Shown: positions 17,026-25,842 of the stretch, piece by piece | Numbering within the stretch: the stretch's first letter is position 1 | How the letters are laid out: every line of letters begins with the position of its first letter | From: an uncultured Oscillospiraceae bacterium | GTDB taxonomy: Bacteria; Bacillota; Clostridia; Oscillospirales; Oscillospiraceae | DNA: 64,000 nucleotides | Assembly (NCBI GenBank): GCA_904419145.1 | Contig: CAJFQQ010000008.1 | Coordinates: 1-64,000, forward strand | Direction: 5' to 3' | Made by a program: the position numbers and the translations under genes | Notes under the pieces: model-generated | The model's input: the letters and a program-made list of their open reading frames with translations, nothing else | Told to the model about the DNA's origin: nothing | The model's database searches: none

Positions 17026-19398
17026 TTAATCTCGCACAGAGGTGTCTCCGAAGCGAACCTCCACCACACTGCCAGCCTCCAGCTGCGTTCCCTCGGCATA
17101 GTTCTGGCTGATGGCGATGACCGTACTGCTGTTCGCGTCCACAGCGCCGGTGACCTTCATAATGAGGCCGGCATTGGTAATGGCCTCGTTGGCCTTGGAG
17201 GCGCTCATTCCCACGACATACGGAACCGAACACAGCGTATCCGGCTTTTCCTCCCCCATGTAGAGGATGATCTCCGCGTTGTTAGGCACAATGGCGCCGC
17301 CCAGCGGCGTCTGATCGGTGACCGTGTCGCCCTCGCCCACCACGCGGTAGTCGGTAAATCCATATTCCGCCAGCCGGGCCTCGGCTGCCTCCTCGGTCAT
17401 TCCCACCACATTGGGTACTGTGGCATCGGCGCCCACCAGCTCCTCGGCGGTGTACTGGGGCTCAATGCCGAGATAGGGCAGGATATCCGCCATAATTTCT
17501 CCGGCGGTAGGCGCCACCATGTTGCCGCCGGACACATAGGTACCCGTGTCACGGCCCGGGGTATCCAGGGTCAGCAGCATAATGATCTGGGGATCGTCGG
17601 CGGGGGCGAAGCACAGGAAAGACACTACCACGTCCTTTGTTCCGGTCTTGTCGGCGGTGCCGGTCTTGCCGCCGATGCGGTAGCCGGCCACCTGGCCGTT
17701 CTTGCCGGTGCCGTTGGAGACCACGTACTCCAGGATTTCCCGGACCGTGGCGGAGGTCTCCTCGCTGACGACCTGGCGGACCGGGGTGGCATCGTGCTGC
17801 ATGATGATATTCCCGCTGCTGTCCTTTACCTGTTCCACCACATAAGGCGTGTAGAGGTAGCCGCCATTGATGCAGGCAGCTTGAGCAGCAATCAGCTGCA
17901 GGGGGGTGACAGTGAACGTCTGGCCAAAGGAATAGCAGGCCACATAGATATCACTGCTGACAAAGGTCTCCCGGTCGGCGGGAATGCCGGCCACCTCCCC
18001 CTGCAGATCCACGCCGGTGGGTTCAAACAAGCCAAAGGCATCCATATAGTCATAGTAAGTATCCGCCCCGATGCGGAAGCCCATGTTAATAAAAGACGGG
18101 TTACAGGAATTGGCCGTAGCGGTAGTCAAGTCCTGAATCCCATGTCCCGCCCGCTTGCTGCAGTGGATCGTCTCTACTCCTACGCGTACCGATCCGGTAC
18201 AATTGAAGGTCGTGTTCTTATTCACCACACCTTCTTCCAGCGCCATAGCCAGGGTGAGAATTTTGTAGGTAGATCCTGGTTCATAAGTATCGTTGACCGC
18301 CTTGTTGCGCCACTGCTTATTGCGCAACTGCGTCAAGGTATCAGCATACTCCTCCTCACTGGCCAGTTCCAGTTGCTGCTGCAGGAGGCTGTCATAAATG
18401 GCGCTGTAGTCATTCAAATCGTAGTTGGGCAGAGAGGCAATAGCCAAAAGGGCCCCGGTGTTACAATCCATGATAATTCCGGTTGCGCCGTTGGCAACAT
18501 CATATTTCTCAACGGCTTCCTCCAGGCCTTTCTCCAGAGCGTATTGAACTGTGGTATCAATCGTAAGCACCAGATCGTCGCCATTCTCTGCATCATAATA
18601 CTGTTCATACTGGTACAACAGCGTCCGCTGATTGGCATCCTTTGCGGTAACGGCTACGCCGGTTGTCCCCTTCAGTTCATCATTATAGATGGCCTCTGTA
18701 CCGTAAGCCCCCTCATTCTCAGCGTTGACAAAACCAATTACATGTGCTGCCAGGGTGGAATAGGGGTAATACCGCTTAGAATCGGCTGTCAGGTAAATTC
18801 CGCGCAGTGTAACTGGATCCTCGGTTGGAACGGTTTCCCCGGCCTCGTTTACCTGGGTAATCGGGTTTCCGTTGTCATCAATTTCCCCATTGATAAAACG
18901 TCGAACCTCGTCTGCCGCATCCTGCTCCACCTTTTTGGCCAACGGCTCATACTGGGAATATGTCTTATCCATCAGCTCCAGAATATGGGACTCCTCCAGA
19001 CCCAGGATCCGTGCCAGTCCACGAGCCACATATTCCTTATACTGGCCCTTGAGATAGGTAACATCCGCACCGGTTGCTGCATCCTCCTCATCAGAGCGCT
19101 CATTGATCTCCAGCGGGGAGATGAAAATGGTCTCTGCTGTAGCGGACACAGCCAGTGTCTCGCCGTTGCGGTCATAGATGGTTCCTCGGGAAGCGGTAAT
19201 TGTTGTGCTGCGGGTCTGCTGACTGACCGCTTTATCTTCCAGGAATTGGTGCTGGTTGATCTGCAGGTCGTAGAGCTTAACAAACAGCATGGCAAAACAG
19301 AGTACGCCAAAGAACAGCATAAACCACTTTGTCCGCCGCTGGATCGTCAGACTCGCCTTGCGGGCGTTTTCGGTCTTTCGTTTCAGTTGCTTTGCCAA
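17026..19398 (-). CDS. Class B penicillin-binding protein with two PASTA domains (SpoVD/PBP2B-like)
   Basis: A D,D-transpeptidase that cross-links septal or spore peptidoglycan, anchored by one N-terminal membrane segment (about 27-45). Counting from the ATG at 19404, the dimerisation domain begins near SRGTIYDRNG (72-81), and the active-site motifs are STYK (378-381), SCN (433-435) and KTGT (580-583). Two PASTA domains occupy about 660-725 and 727-790; in SpoVD-type proteins these bind wall fragments. That ATG lies against the GGAGG site, and TTG at 19398 has the better 7-nt spacing, so I use TTG (790 residues). SpoVD versus vegetative PBP cannot be settled from sequence. Confidence 0.93.
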   Translation of the reverse strand: MAKQLKRKTENARKASLTIQRRTKWFMLFFGVLCFAMLFVKLYDLQINQHQFLEDKAVSQQTRSTTITASRGTIYDRNGETLAVSATAETIFISPLEINERSDEEDAATGADVTYLKGQYKEYVARGLARILGLEESHILELMDKTYSQYEPLAKKVEQDAADEVRRFINGEIDDNGNPITQVNEAGETVPTEDPVTLRGIYLTADSKRYYPYSTLAAHVIGFVNAENEGAYGTEAIYNDELKGTTGVAVTAKDANQRTLLYQYEQYYDAENGDDLVLTIDTTVQYALEKGLEEAVEKYDVANGATGIIMDCNTGALLAIASLPNYDLNDYSAIYDSLLQQQLELASEEEYADTLTQLRNKQWRNKAVNDTYEPGSTYKILTLAMALEEGVVNKNTTFNCTGSVRVGVETIHCSKRAGHGIQDLTTATANSCNPSFINMGFRIGADTYYDYMDAFGLFEPTGVDLQGEVAGIPADRETFVSSDIYVACYSFGQTFTVTPLQLIAAQAACINGGYLYTPYVVEQVKDSSGNIIMQHDATPVRQVVSEETSATVREILEYVVSNGTGKNGQVAGYRIGGKTGTADKTGTKDVVVSFLCFAPADDPQIIMLLTLDTPGRDTGTYVSGGNMVAPTAGEIMADILPYLGIEPQYTAEELVGADATVPNVVGMTEEAAEARLAEYGFTDYRVVGEGDTVTDQTPLGGAIVPNNAEIILYMGEEKPDTLCSVPYVVGMSASKANEAITNAGLIMKVTGAVDANSSTVIAISQNYAEGTQLEAGSVVEVRFGDTSVRD

Positions 19399-19516
19399 AG
19401 CCATCCCTCCTTAGGGGTAAACAATGATTTCTCCATTTCTCTTTTAAGACAGGACAAGGAGTAAGAGAACCTCTCTTACTCCCCATACAATCCACACATT
19501 ACAATATAGGTCCCAG

Positions 19517-20089
19517 TTACCGGAAATATTCCACCACCGTGCAGATCCCCTGGCCCAGCATAGAGAGTATCTTGCCAAAGCCGCTCTCCTCCTGGCTATA
19601 CACCGTGGCGCTGTCCGGCTCAGACAGATCAATATAGTAGATCTGGCTGTCACTGGGCTGGCTCATGCCGGCCTCTGTGGCCGCCTCCTTCACACCGCTC
19701 AGGTCAAAGGCCTGCTCATGCTTGGTAATGAGGGAGACCTGCTGGGTCTGGAGGGTCTCCAGCTCCGACTGCATCTGCACCACATTGCCGGAAATGGCGG
19801 TCAGCTCCACATAGCTCATCACCAGCATCACCAGCATCGCTGCCACAGCGGCAAACCCCAGCACCATCACGGGGGAGACATGCTGGGCAGGGCGCACCTT
19901 CGCTTTCGCGCTTTCGCGGGCGTGGGCGATCACATCCGCGGGCGTCTCCTCCATGGGGCGGGTCAAGCCGTCCGGCTCCATATAGCCGGTATTCTCCAGC
20001 TGCCGCTCCAGCGTCTTGAAATCATATGCCAGAGAACCATTCACCACACCCGGGGTATTATACTTTCGTCTTGCTGTGGCAGTGGCCAT
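19517..20089 (-). CDS. ftsL: FtsL-like cell division protein
   Basis: A 190-residue bitopic protein in the ftsL slot between rsmH and the PBP gene. It has a long cytoplasmic tail, one membrane segment (about 74-94) and a short heptad-rich stretch (VVQMQSELETLQTQQVSLITKHEQ region), as in FtsL/DivIC. A roughly 60-residue C-terminal extension beyond the coiled coil is longer than usual. AAAGGAGG is 8 nt from the ATG. Assignment rests on topology and position, since FtsL sequences diverge quickly. Confidence 0.8.
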   Translation of the reverse strand: MATATARRKYNTPGVVNGSLAYDFKTLERQLENTGYMEPDGLTRPMEETPADVIAHARESAKAKVRPAQHVSPVMVLGFAAVAAMLVMLVMSYVELTAISGNVVQMQSELETLQTQQVSLITKHEQAFDLSGVKEAATEAGMSQPSDSQIYYIDLSEPDSATVYSQEESGFGKILSMLGQGICTVVEYFR

Positions 20090-20123
20090 AGAACGGTCCT
20101 CCTTTGTAGTGGTATTCAGTACT

Positions 20124-21074
20124 CTAGTACTCTGTCCGCTCTGCTACCCGGAGTTTTGCGCTGCGGGAACGCGGATTATCTTCCAGCTCCTTTGGGGAAG
20201 CAGTAATCGGTTTCCGGTTGATTAGGTTCATTTTCGGCTTTTTCCCGCACACGCACACCGGAAACTCCGGCGGGCAGGTGCACCCGGTGGCCATCTGCCG
20301 CAGCGTCTGCTTGACAACGCGGTCCTCCAGGCTGTGGAAGGTAATCACCGCCAGCCGTCCGCCGGGACGCAGGCACTTGGCCGCAGCCTCCAGCATGGGG
20401 GGCAGCTCGTCCAGTTCTCCATTGACCGCAATGCGGATGGCCTGGAAACTGCGCTTGGCCGGATGCTGCTTCTCCCGCAGGGCCTGGGGCGGCATCGCGC
20501 CCTTGATGCAGTTTACCAGCTGCAGCGTAGAAGATAAGGGTCCATCCTCCCGCTGTCGGACGATGGCCCGTGCAATGCGGGGAGCGTAACGCTCCTCACC
20601 GTATTCAGACAGGATGCGCCGGAGCTCCTCCTCGCTCCAGGTGTTCACCACCTCATAGGCAGTCAGGGCAGCGGCGGTATCCATCCGCATGTCCAGTGGG
20701 GCGTCCTGCATATAGCTGAAGCCGCGCTCCGCCTCATCCAGCTGCGGAGAAGAAACGCCCAAGTCAAAGAGCATCCCATCCACGAATGGAACCTTCAATT
20801 CCCGAAGGACTTGCTCCAATTGGCTGAAATTGCTGTGGACCAAAGTCACCCGGTCCATATAGTCCGCCAGTCGTTCCCGGGCGGCCTCAATAGCAGCCAT
20901 GTCCCGATCCAGCGCGATGAGCCGCCCTGTGGTGAGGCGCTTAACAATCTCCAGGGAGTGGCCGGCCCTGCCCAGGGTTCCATCCACATAGACACCCCCC
21001 GGCTGGATGGCAAGGCCCTCCATGCACTCCTGAAGCAGTACCGGCGTATGCCCGTAATCCCTTTCCATTTCCAT
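20124..21074 (-). CDS. rsmH: 16S rRNA cytosine(1402)-N4-methyltransferase
   Basis: RsmH/MraW adds the N4-methyl of m4Cm1402 in the ribosomal P site. It is 316 residues if read from the ATG at 21074, which begins 1 bp after the mraZ stop; a second ATG at 21068 is equally plausible. Key motifs are GHTPVLLQE at the N-terminus, the SAM loop DGTLGRAGHS, FDLGVSSPQLDEAERGFS and the C-terminal FHSLEDRVVKQ. It is translationally coupled to mraZ. Confidence 0.96.
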   Translation of the reverse strand: MEMERDYGHTPVLLQECMEGLAIQPGGVYVDGTLGRAGHSLEIVKRLTTGRLIALDRDMAAIEAARERLADYMDRVTLVHSNFSQLEQVLRELKVPFVDGMLFDLGVSSPQLDEAERGFSYMQDAPLDMRMDTAAALTAYEVVNTWSEEELRRILSEYGEERYAPRIARAIVRQREDGPLSSTLQLVNCIKGAMPPQALREKQHPAKRSFQAIRIAVNGELDELPPMLEAAAKCLRPGGRLAVITFHSLEDRVVKQTLRQMATGCTCPPEFPVCVCGKKPKMNLINRKPITASPKELEDNPRSRSAKLRVAERTEY

Positions 21075-21075
21075 A

Positions 21076-21492
21076 TCAGAAGCCCAGCTCCTCCATAGCG
21101 GCAGCCAGATTTTCCGGATCCAGCCCGCTGTTCTCGATGGGGGCCCAGCGCTCCGGATTCCACAGCTCCACACATCGGCTGGCGCCGGTGATAACGACTT
21201 CCTTTTCCAGTTTTGCATACTCCCGGAGTTTTGCGGGGATCAGGATACGCCCCTGAGCGTCGGGCTCACACTTGGCAGCGTTAGCAAAGAGCGTCCGCAT
21301 ACTCCGGGCCTTGGAAATTGGGAGAGCCTCCACCTTCTCAATCAGAGCCTCCCATTTGGTGTCAGAGTAGACAGAAAGGCATCCATCCAGGCCGATGGTA
21401 ACATAAAAAGTTTCTCCCAATTCTTCCCGGAATTTGGCAGGGATAAACAGTCGGCCCTTTGCATCAATACTGTGCTGGTACTGGCCGATCAA
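21076..21492 (-). CDS. mraZ: Transcriptional regulator MraZ
   Basis: A 138-residue protein with two SpoVT/AbrB-like domains, shown by HSIDAKGRLFIPAKFREELG and CEPDAQGRILIPAKLREYA. MraZ represses its own dcw operon by binding TGGG repeats near the promoter. Homologues start at (M)IGQYQHSID, so the start is most likely TTG at 21492, which has AAAGGCGG 9 nt upstream; the open frame runs 20 codons further without a good site, with GTG at 21501 as an alternative. TGGGG repeats lie just upstream. Confidence 0.93.
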   Translation of the reverse strand: MIGQYQHSIDAKGRLFIPAKFREELGETFYVTIGLDGCLSVYSDTKWEALIEKVEALPISKARSMRTLFANAAKCEPDAQGRILIPAKLREYAKLEKEVVITGASRCVELWNPERWAPIENSGLDPENLAAAMEELGF

Positions 21493-21546
21493 ATTCCCCA
21501 CCCGCCTTTCTAATTCAGGTCGATTGTGGGAAAGTTCTCTACTATT

Positions 21547-21561
21547 CCCCACTTTCCCCCA
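21547..21561 (-). promoter_or_regulatory. Candidate MraZ operator (TGGGG repeats, 10-bp period)
   Basis: On the minus strand TGGGG occurs at 21561-21557 and 21551-21547, exactly 10 bp apart, just downstream of the predicted start site. A further TGGGG lies at 21500-21496. TGGG-type repeats at one-turn spacing are the known MraZ target. Confidence 0.7.
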
Positions 21562-21574
21562 CTTGACTTTCTTT

Positions 21575-21603
21575 AGTATAGCAAGTCGTTATGTAAATTG
21601 CAA
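21575..21603 (-). promoter_or_regulatory. Promoter of the dcw operon (Pmra)
   Basis: On the minus strand TTGCAA (21603-21598), a 17-bp spacer and TATACT (21580-21575). Start near 21568, about 75 nt before mraZ. Confidence 0.85.
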
Positions 21604-21911
21604 GAAAAAGTTTCGCATTTTTTCTCCTCAAATCCTCCAATATTTCCCAAAAATCTCCATTTTTATGTATATAAAACACATGTTCGATTATTTTGCCGTC
21701 ATTGTTCTACGCCTTCATGTTCCCATATATAGCGTATCGAACACCGTTCAGGCACAATATCTTGATCGTCTCATTCCCCTCCCGCCGGAACAGCTACTAT
21801 GCCAGCAGCATTGCATTGTAACATTGCACAAATTTTGCAGGTACATTTCTGCATTTTGCCCAGTACTCGCTTACCTACGCATTGACGCTGCACCCGCTTT
21901 GCAGAACAGAT
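21604..21911. other. Gene-free AT-rich stretch upstream of mraZ
   Basis: No supported coding sequence; only 9- and 17-codon reading frames with weak sites. It holds a LexA-like half-palindrome at 21673-21686 (see findings) and otherwise nothing recognised. Confidence 0.5.
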
Positions 21912-21951
21912 AAAAAAGAGCCGCGGAAGGGGTGCTCCCTTCCGCGGCTCT
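21912..21951 (-). terminator. Rho-independent terminator of the rsmD-coaD operon
   Basis: A 14-bp stem (AGAGCCGCGGAAGG/CCTTCCGCGGCTCT) with a 7-nt loop, followed on the minus strand by six T. Confidence 0.9.
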
Positions 21952-21966
21952 CACTGTTATGTCATC

Positions 21967-22476
21967 CTATTTGTGCTGCTCGTCCTCCGCCATTCTGCGC
22001 CGTGCCTCCTGATACTTCTCCTGAGAGGCAGCCCGGTATTTGGCACGGGTCTCCTGCATCTCCGAAAGCGCCATCTGCAGGGCTTCTTCGGTGCGCCGCA
22101 GGGCATCCTCCGTGTATTCATTGGTTACCTGAAGCATAGTAGCCGCCCGTTCCTCAGCCCTCCGCACGATCTCGTGGCCTTTCTCCCGGGCTTCCTGGGT
22201 AATCTTGCTCTCGGATACAATGGTCTTCGCCTCTAAATCCGCTTTGCGGCGGATGTTGTCCGCCTCCCGCTTGGCAGCTTCCACATATTCATCCCTGGCC
22301 CGGATCAGATCCTGAGCCTTCTTCAACTCCACCGGAAGCTGCGCCCGGATCTCGCCCAGCATGTCCAGCACTTCATTGCGGGAGACAATGCACTTATCAC
22401 TACTAAAGGCGGAACTCTTCGCCTCGTCGATCGTCTCATACAGCATGTCAATCAGGTGTAACACATCGCTTGCCAT
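21967..22476 (-). CDS. Coiled-coil protein of unknown function (ATP synthase subunit E/H-like)
   Basis: A 169-residue protein, almost all helical and highly charged. Heptad-rich sequence runs from about residue 45 to the end (KREADNIRRKADLEAKTI, AREKGHEIVRRAEERAATM). It has no signal peptide or membrane segment. Such proteins are often auto-annotated as V-type ATPase subunit E/H or F0 subunit b because of the coiled coil, but no ATP synthase genes are nearby and I do not support that call. It lies 2 bp after coaD, in one operon with coaD and rsmD. The N-terminus VLHLIDMLYETIDEAK is shared with DivIVA-like clostridial proteins only in general character. Confidence 0.7.
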   Translation of the reverse strand: MASDVLHLIDMLYETIDEAKSSAFSSDKCIVSRNEVLDMLGEIRAQLPVELKKAQDLIRARDEYVEAAKREADNIRRKADLEAKTIVSESKITQEAREKGHEIVRRAEERAATMLQVTNEYTEDALRRTEEALQMALSEMQETRAKYRAASQEKYQEARRRMAEDEQHK

Positions 22477-22478
22477 TG

Positions 22479-22958
22479 CTAACCCTTTCCCTTCCCAATC
22501 TCCTCCGCCACCGCAGAGGGCAAATATCGCTCTAACTTCTGGCCATATCGGATCATTTCTCGGGCCATGGTGGAACTAAAGTAGATGAACTCCGGACGAG
22601 CCGGCAGCAAAACTGTCTCCAGCTCCGGCGCCAGCCCCTGATTGATCCAGGCCATCTGATATTCATTGTCAAAATCTGTGCCGCAGCGCACACCTTTTAC
22701 CAGGAAGGCCGCCCCCCGCTGACGGGCATAGTCCGCCAGAAGGCCCTGCCATAATTCCGCCTCTACATTAGGCATTTCACGCACTGCCAGACGTGCCAGC
22801 TCCAGCCGCCGCTGGGGCGGGAACATGCCCCGATCCTTCTCACCGTTGGTCATCACACACACCAGCACCCGGTCAAAGAGGGCCGCAGCACGCCGGATAA
22901 TATCCAAGTGTCCCAAAGTGATGGGATCAAAACTGCCAGGGCAGACCGCAATTTTCAT
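22479..22958 (-). CDS. coaD: Pantetheine-phosphate adenylyltransferase
   Basis: CoaD converts 4'-phosphopantetheine and ATP to dephospho-CoA, the penultimate CoA step. It has the usual length of 159 residues. The nucleotidyltransferase motif GSFDPITLGHLDII (8-21, with its TxxH) and the C-terminal YFSSTMARE segment (ISSTxVR-type) are present. Its start overlaps the rsmD stop by 4 bp, so translation is coupled. Confidence 0.96.
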   Translation of the reverse strand: MKIAVCPGSFDPITLGHLDIIRRAAALFDRVLVCVMTNGEKDRGMFPPQRRLELARLAVREMPNVEAELWQGLLADYARQRGAAFLVKGVRCGTDFDNEYQMAWINQGLAPELETVLLPARPEFIYFSSTMAREMIRYGQKLERYLPSAVAEEIGKGKG

Positions 22959-23512
22959 GCCTCGTCCTCCCCCTGCCGGTGGTAGACCGTCAGCTTGATC
23001 TGTCCATAGCGGTAGGTACGGTGAAGGAAATACGGCTGCGCCACCGGCGGCAGTTCCTGGGAGATTTTACTTTCACACACTATTATACCATGCCCGCGAA
23101 GAATGTCAAACTGGGTAATTTTGGAAAGTGCCTGCTCCAAAAGCCCTGTCCCGTAAGGCGGATCCAGGAACACAATATCAAATTTCTCCCGGCAGGTGGA
23201 CAGATACGCCATAGCGTCCCCGCAGATCACCCTTCCCCGGTCCTGTAACCCCGTCAGCTTCAGGTTTTCCCCCACCAGGCTCGCCGCATCTTTTCGCATA
23301 TCGAGAAAAATGGCAGAAGCCGCGCCCCGGCTCAGTGCCTCAATCCCAAGCTGCCCTGTGCCGGCAAACAAATCCAAAACCCGCCGTCCTTCAATATCAA
23401 ACTGAATGATATTAAAAAGGCCCTCCTTCACCCGGTCTGTAGTGGGGCGGGTCTCCGTCCCGGACAGCTCTTTCAGCCGTCTTCCCCGGGCTGTGCCTGT
23501 GATTACACGCAT
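22955..23512 (-). CDS. rsmD: 16S rRNA guanine(966)-N2-methyltransferase
   Basis: A 185-residue methyltransferase acting on G966 in the 30S subunit. The start RVITGTARGRRL, the TDRVKEGLFNI segment, the SAM loop DLFAGTGQLGIEALSRGA and the catalytic FLDPPYGTG (DPPY) motif are all intact. AAAGGAG lies 9 nt before the ATG. It is first in the rsmD-coaD-coiled-coil operon, a pair conserved across Firmicutes. Confidence 0.95.
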   Translation of the reverse strand: MRVITGTARGRRLKELSGTETRPTTDRVKEGLFNIIQFDIEGRRVLDLFAGTGQLGIEALSRGAASAIFLDMRKDAASLVGENLKLTGLQDRGRVICGDAMAYLSTCREKFDIVFLDPPYGTGLLEQALSKITQFDILRGHGIIVCESKISQELPPVAQPYFLHRTYRYGQIKLTVYHRQGEDEA

Positions 23513-23627
23513 GGCGCCATTCTCCTTTTTCAGCCGCTAGGCGGTACAATGAATTGATTTTATTTTAGGGCATATCTATCCTTTTTTCAATAGTTTTCTA
23601 TCCATGCCCAGGCTTTTCTTTTTCTAC

Positions 23628-23656
23628 TTGTTATCTATGGCCACTTCGTGTATAAT
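23628..23656 (+). promoter_or_regulatory. Promoter of the yloU-yloV pair
   Basis: TTGTTA (23628-23633), 17 bp, perfect TATAAT (23651-23656). Start near 23663. Confidence 0.8.
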
Positions 23657-23747
23657 ATGGGCACAAGTATCCGAAATGATTCCAATTGCCCAATTCCCCT
23701 ATGCATGTGATGTTCCAGAACGAATCCGATGAAAGGATGTTGTTTTT

Positions 23748-24098
23748 ATGATTAAATTAAATACCGACAAAGGTGCCATCAGTATCAGCAGCAGTGTCGT
23801 GGCCAATATTACCGGCAACGCAGCCACCAACTGTTTTGGCGTCAAGGGAATGGCCTACCGATCCATGACCGACGGATTGGTCCATCTGCTGCGCAAGGAG
23901 ACCATGAGCAAGGGCGTTCAGGTGATCTATAACGAGGACAGCACCGTTTCCATCCGCTTACACATTATCGTGGAACACGGAGTGAACATTACCGCCGCCT
24001 GCCGCTCCATTATGAGCGAGGTCAAGTACAAGGTCACCAAATATACCGGCGTGGAAGTCAAGTCTGTGGATGTCTGTGTGGACTCCATTGTGATGTGA
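23748..24098 (+). CDS. Asp23/Gls24 family envelope stress protein (YloU-like)
   Basis: A 116-residue Asp23-family protein: ISISSSVVANITGNAATNCFGVKGMA at the N-terminus and the mid-protein IRLHIIVEHGVNI segment are typical, as is the C-terminal VKSVDVCVDSI. Family members associate with the membrane periphery and respond to envelope stress. It is followed 21 bp later by the DAK2 gene, as yloU-yloV are in Bacillus subtilis. Confidence 0.9.
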   Translation: MIKLNTDKGAISISSSVVANITGNAATNCFGVKGMAYRSMTDGLVHLLRKETMSKGVQVIYNEDSTVSIRLHIIVEHGVNITAACRSIMSEVKYKVTKYTGVEVKSVDVCVDSIVM

Positions 24099-24119
24099 TA
24101 GAAGGAGGAGCATATTGCG

Positions 24120-25799
24120 ATGAAAGCTACCGTCGATGGGGTTTTGTTCAAGCAGATGGTCCTCCATGGATCTGCGGCCATTGCCCTGCAAAAGCAGAAA
24201 ATCAATGATCTGAATGTGTTCCCTGTACCCGATGGGGACACAGGCACCAATATGTCCATGACGATTAACACCGCAGCCACAGAGCTGCGCAAGACCACGC
24301 CGGAATCCGTGGAGCAGGCCAGCAAAGTCACTGCCGGTGCCCTGCTCAGGGGGGCCCGGGGCAACAGCGGGGTTATTCTGTCTCTGTTGTTCCGCGGTAT
24401 TTCCAAGGGGCTCAAGGGCGTGGAGGAGGCAGATGGCAAAGCCTTTGCCGCCGCCATGCAGGAGGGCGTGGCCGCCGCCTACAGCGCGGTGATGAAGCCC
24501 GCCGAGGGCACGGTCCTCACAGTCTCCCGCCTGGCCTCCAAGCGGGCGGTGGAGGCCGCCCGGGAAAACAACGACGTGCGCTTTGTCTTGGAGCAGGCCA
24601 TCGAGACTGGCTACGAGGTGCTGCCCCAGACCACTGAAATGAACCCGGTACTGAAAAAGGCTAACGTGGTGGACGCCGGCGCCAAGGGATACCTGGTGAT
24701 CCTGGAGGGGATGCTGGCCGCCGTGAAGGGCGAGCCCCTGCCGGAAGTCACCGAGGACGGCAGCGCCCAGGAGAAGGCGGACTTTGCCGCCCTGGGCGAG
24801 GAGGAGATCACCTTTACCTTTGACACGGTCTTTATCGTCCGCAAGACCACCAACAAGCCCCTGGAGGGCCTGCGGGCCTATCTCAGCAGCATCGGCGACA
24901 GTCTGGTGATCGGCGAGGATGACGACGCTTTCAAGGTTCATGTCCACACGGATACCCCGGGCAGCGCCCTGAATGAGGCCCAGAAATACGGCACTCTGGA
25001 GCTGGCAAAAATTGAAAACATGCGCACCCAGGCAGAGGATCTGGCTGCCGGCCGGCAGGCGCAGAGCACCGATGATCTGGATGCAGTAGAGCGGGAGCTG
25101 GAGGAAGGCGCTGCCCCCGCGGGTCCGGCTGCGCCGGAAAAGCGGTATGGCTTCCTCTCTGTATGCGCTGGAGACGGCATTGCCGCTGTATTCCGGGATC
25201 TGGGAGTAGACGGCATTATCTCCGGTGGGCAGACTATGAATCCCTCTACCGAGAGCATTCTCAATGAGATCAACCGTACCCCTGCCGAGGTGGTCTTCGT
25301 TTTGCCCAACAACAAGAATATCATTATGGCCGCTCAGCAGTGTGTGGGCTTAGCCGAAGGGAAAGAGGTCATTGTGGTCCCCACCGCCACGATTCCACAG
25401 GGAATTACCGCCATGATGAATGTGGATCTGGAAGCCGAGCCCCAGGAGATTTTAGAGGCTATGACTGCCTCCATGGAGTCTGTGGCCACCGCCCAGATAA
25501 CCTATGCCGCTCGAGACAGCGACTTTGACGGGTTTGCCATCCAGGAGGGGGACTATCTGGCTCTGCTGGGTGGGAAGCTTTTCGGCACCGAGCGGGATAT
25601 CGCCGCCCTTCTGCGGCAGCTGGCTGGTGAGGCGGCTGCCCGCAGCGCGGAATTTGTCACCATTTTCTACGGCGAGGATGTCTCCGAGGAGGATGCCGCC
25701 GCTACGGAGGCCATTTTCTCCGAGCTATGTCCCGAGGCGGAGCTGTCTGTCCTTCCGGGGGGGCAGCCAGTGTACTATTATATCATCAGCATCGAGTGA
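24120..25799 (+). CDS. DAK2-domain fatty acid kinase catalytic subunit (FakA/YloV-like)
   Basis: A 559-residue protein with an N-terminal DhaL/DAK2 domain (about 1-200) carrying VFPVPDGDTGTNMSMT, whose aspartates bind Mg-ATP, and LLRGARGNSGVILS. The middle and C-terminal FakA domains follow, with GQTMNPSTESIL and LPNNKNI. FakA phosphorylates fatty acids held by DegV/FakB proteins so that exogenous acids enter phospholipids. A DegV-family gene lies at 52826-53674 and is a candidate partner. GGAGGA sits 11 nt before the ATG. A hairpin follows. Confidence 0.92.
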   Translation: MKATVDGVLFKQMVLHGSAAIALQKQKINDLNVFPVPDGDTGTNMSMTINTAATELRKTTPESVEQASKVTAGALLRGARGNSGVILSLLFRGISKGLKGVEEADGKAFAAAMQEGVAAAYSAVMKPAEGTVLTVSRLASKRAVEAARENNDVRFVLEQAIETGYEVLPQTTEMNPVLKKANVVDAGAKGYLVILEGMLAAVKGEPLPEVTEDGSAQEKADFAALGEEEITFTFDTVFIVRKTTNKPLEGLRAYLSSIGDSLVIGEDDDAFKVHVHTDTPGSALNEAQKYGTLELAKIENMRTQAEDLAAGRQAQSTDDLDAVERELEEGAAPAGPAAPEKRYGFLSVCAGDGIAAVFRDLGVDGIISGGQTMNPSTESILNEINRTPAEVVFVLPNNKNIIMAAQQCVGLAEGKEVIVVPTATIPQGITAMMNVDLEAEPQEILEAMTASMESVATAQITYAARDSDFDGFAIQEGDYLALLGGKLFGTERDIAALLRQLAGEAAARSAEFVTIFYGEDVSEEDAAATEAIFSELCPEAELSVLPGGQPVYYYIISIE

Positions 25800-25804
25800 G
25801 TAAA

Positions 25805-25842
25805 GGGAAGGCGGTTTATGCTGTGGCACAAACCGCCTTCCC
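25805..25842 (+). terminator. Hairpin after the yloV-like gene
   Basis: Stem GGGAAGGCGGTTT/AAACCGCCTTCCC, 13 bp with a 12-nt loop, 6 bp past the stop codon. The T-tract is weak. Confidence 0.7.

Noticed and set aside
17014-19464. 816-codon plus-strand frame
   Set aside because: It is fully antisense to the class B PBP gene; the product shows no domain and only mirrors the codon bias of the real gene.
21967-22476. ATP synthase subunit E/H annotation
   Set aside because: Only coiled-coil similarity supports it; there are no ATP synthase genes nearby and no motif specific to those subunits.
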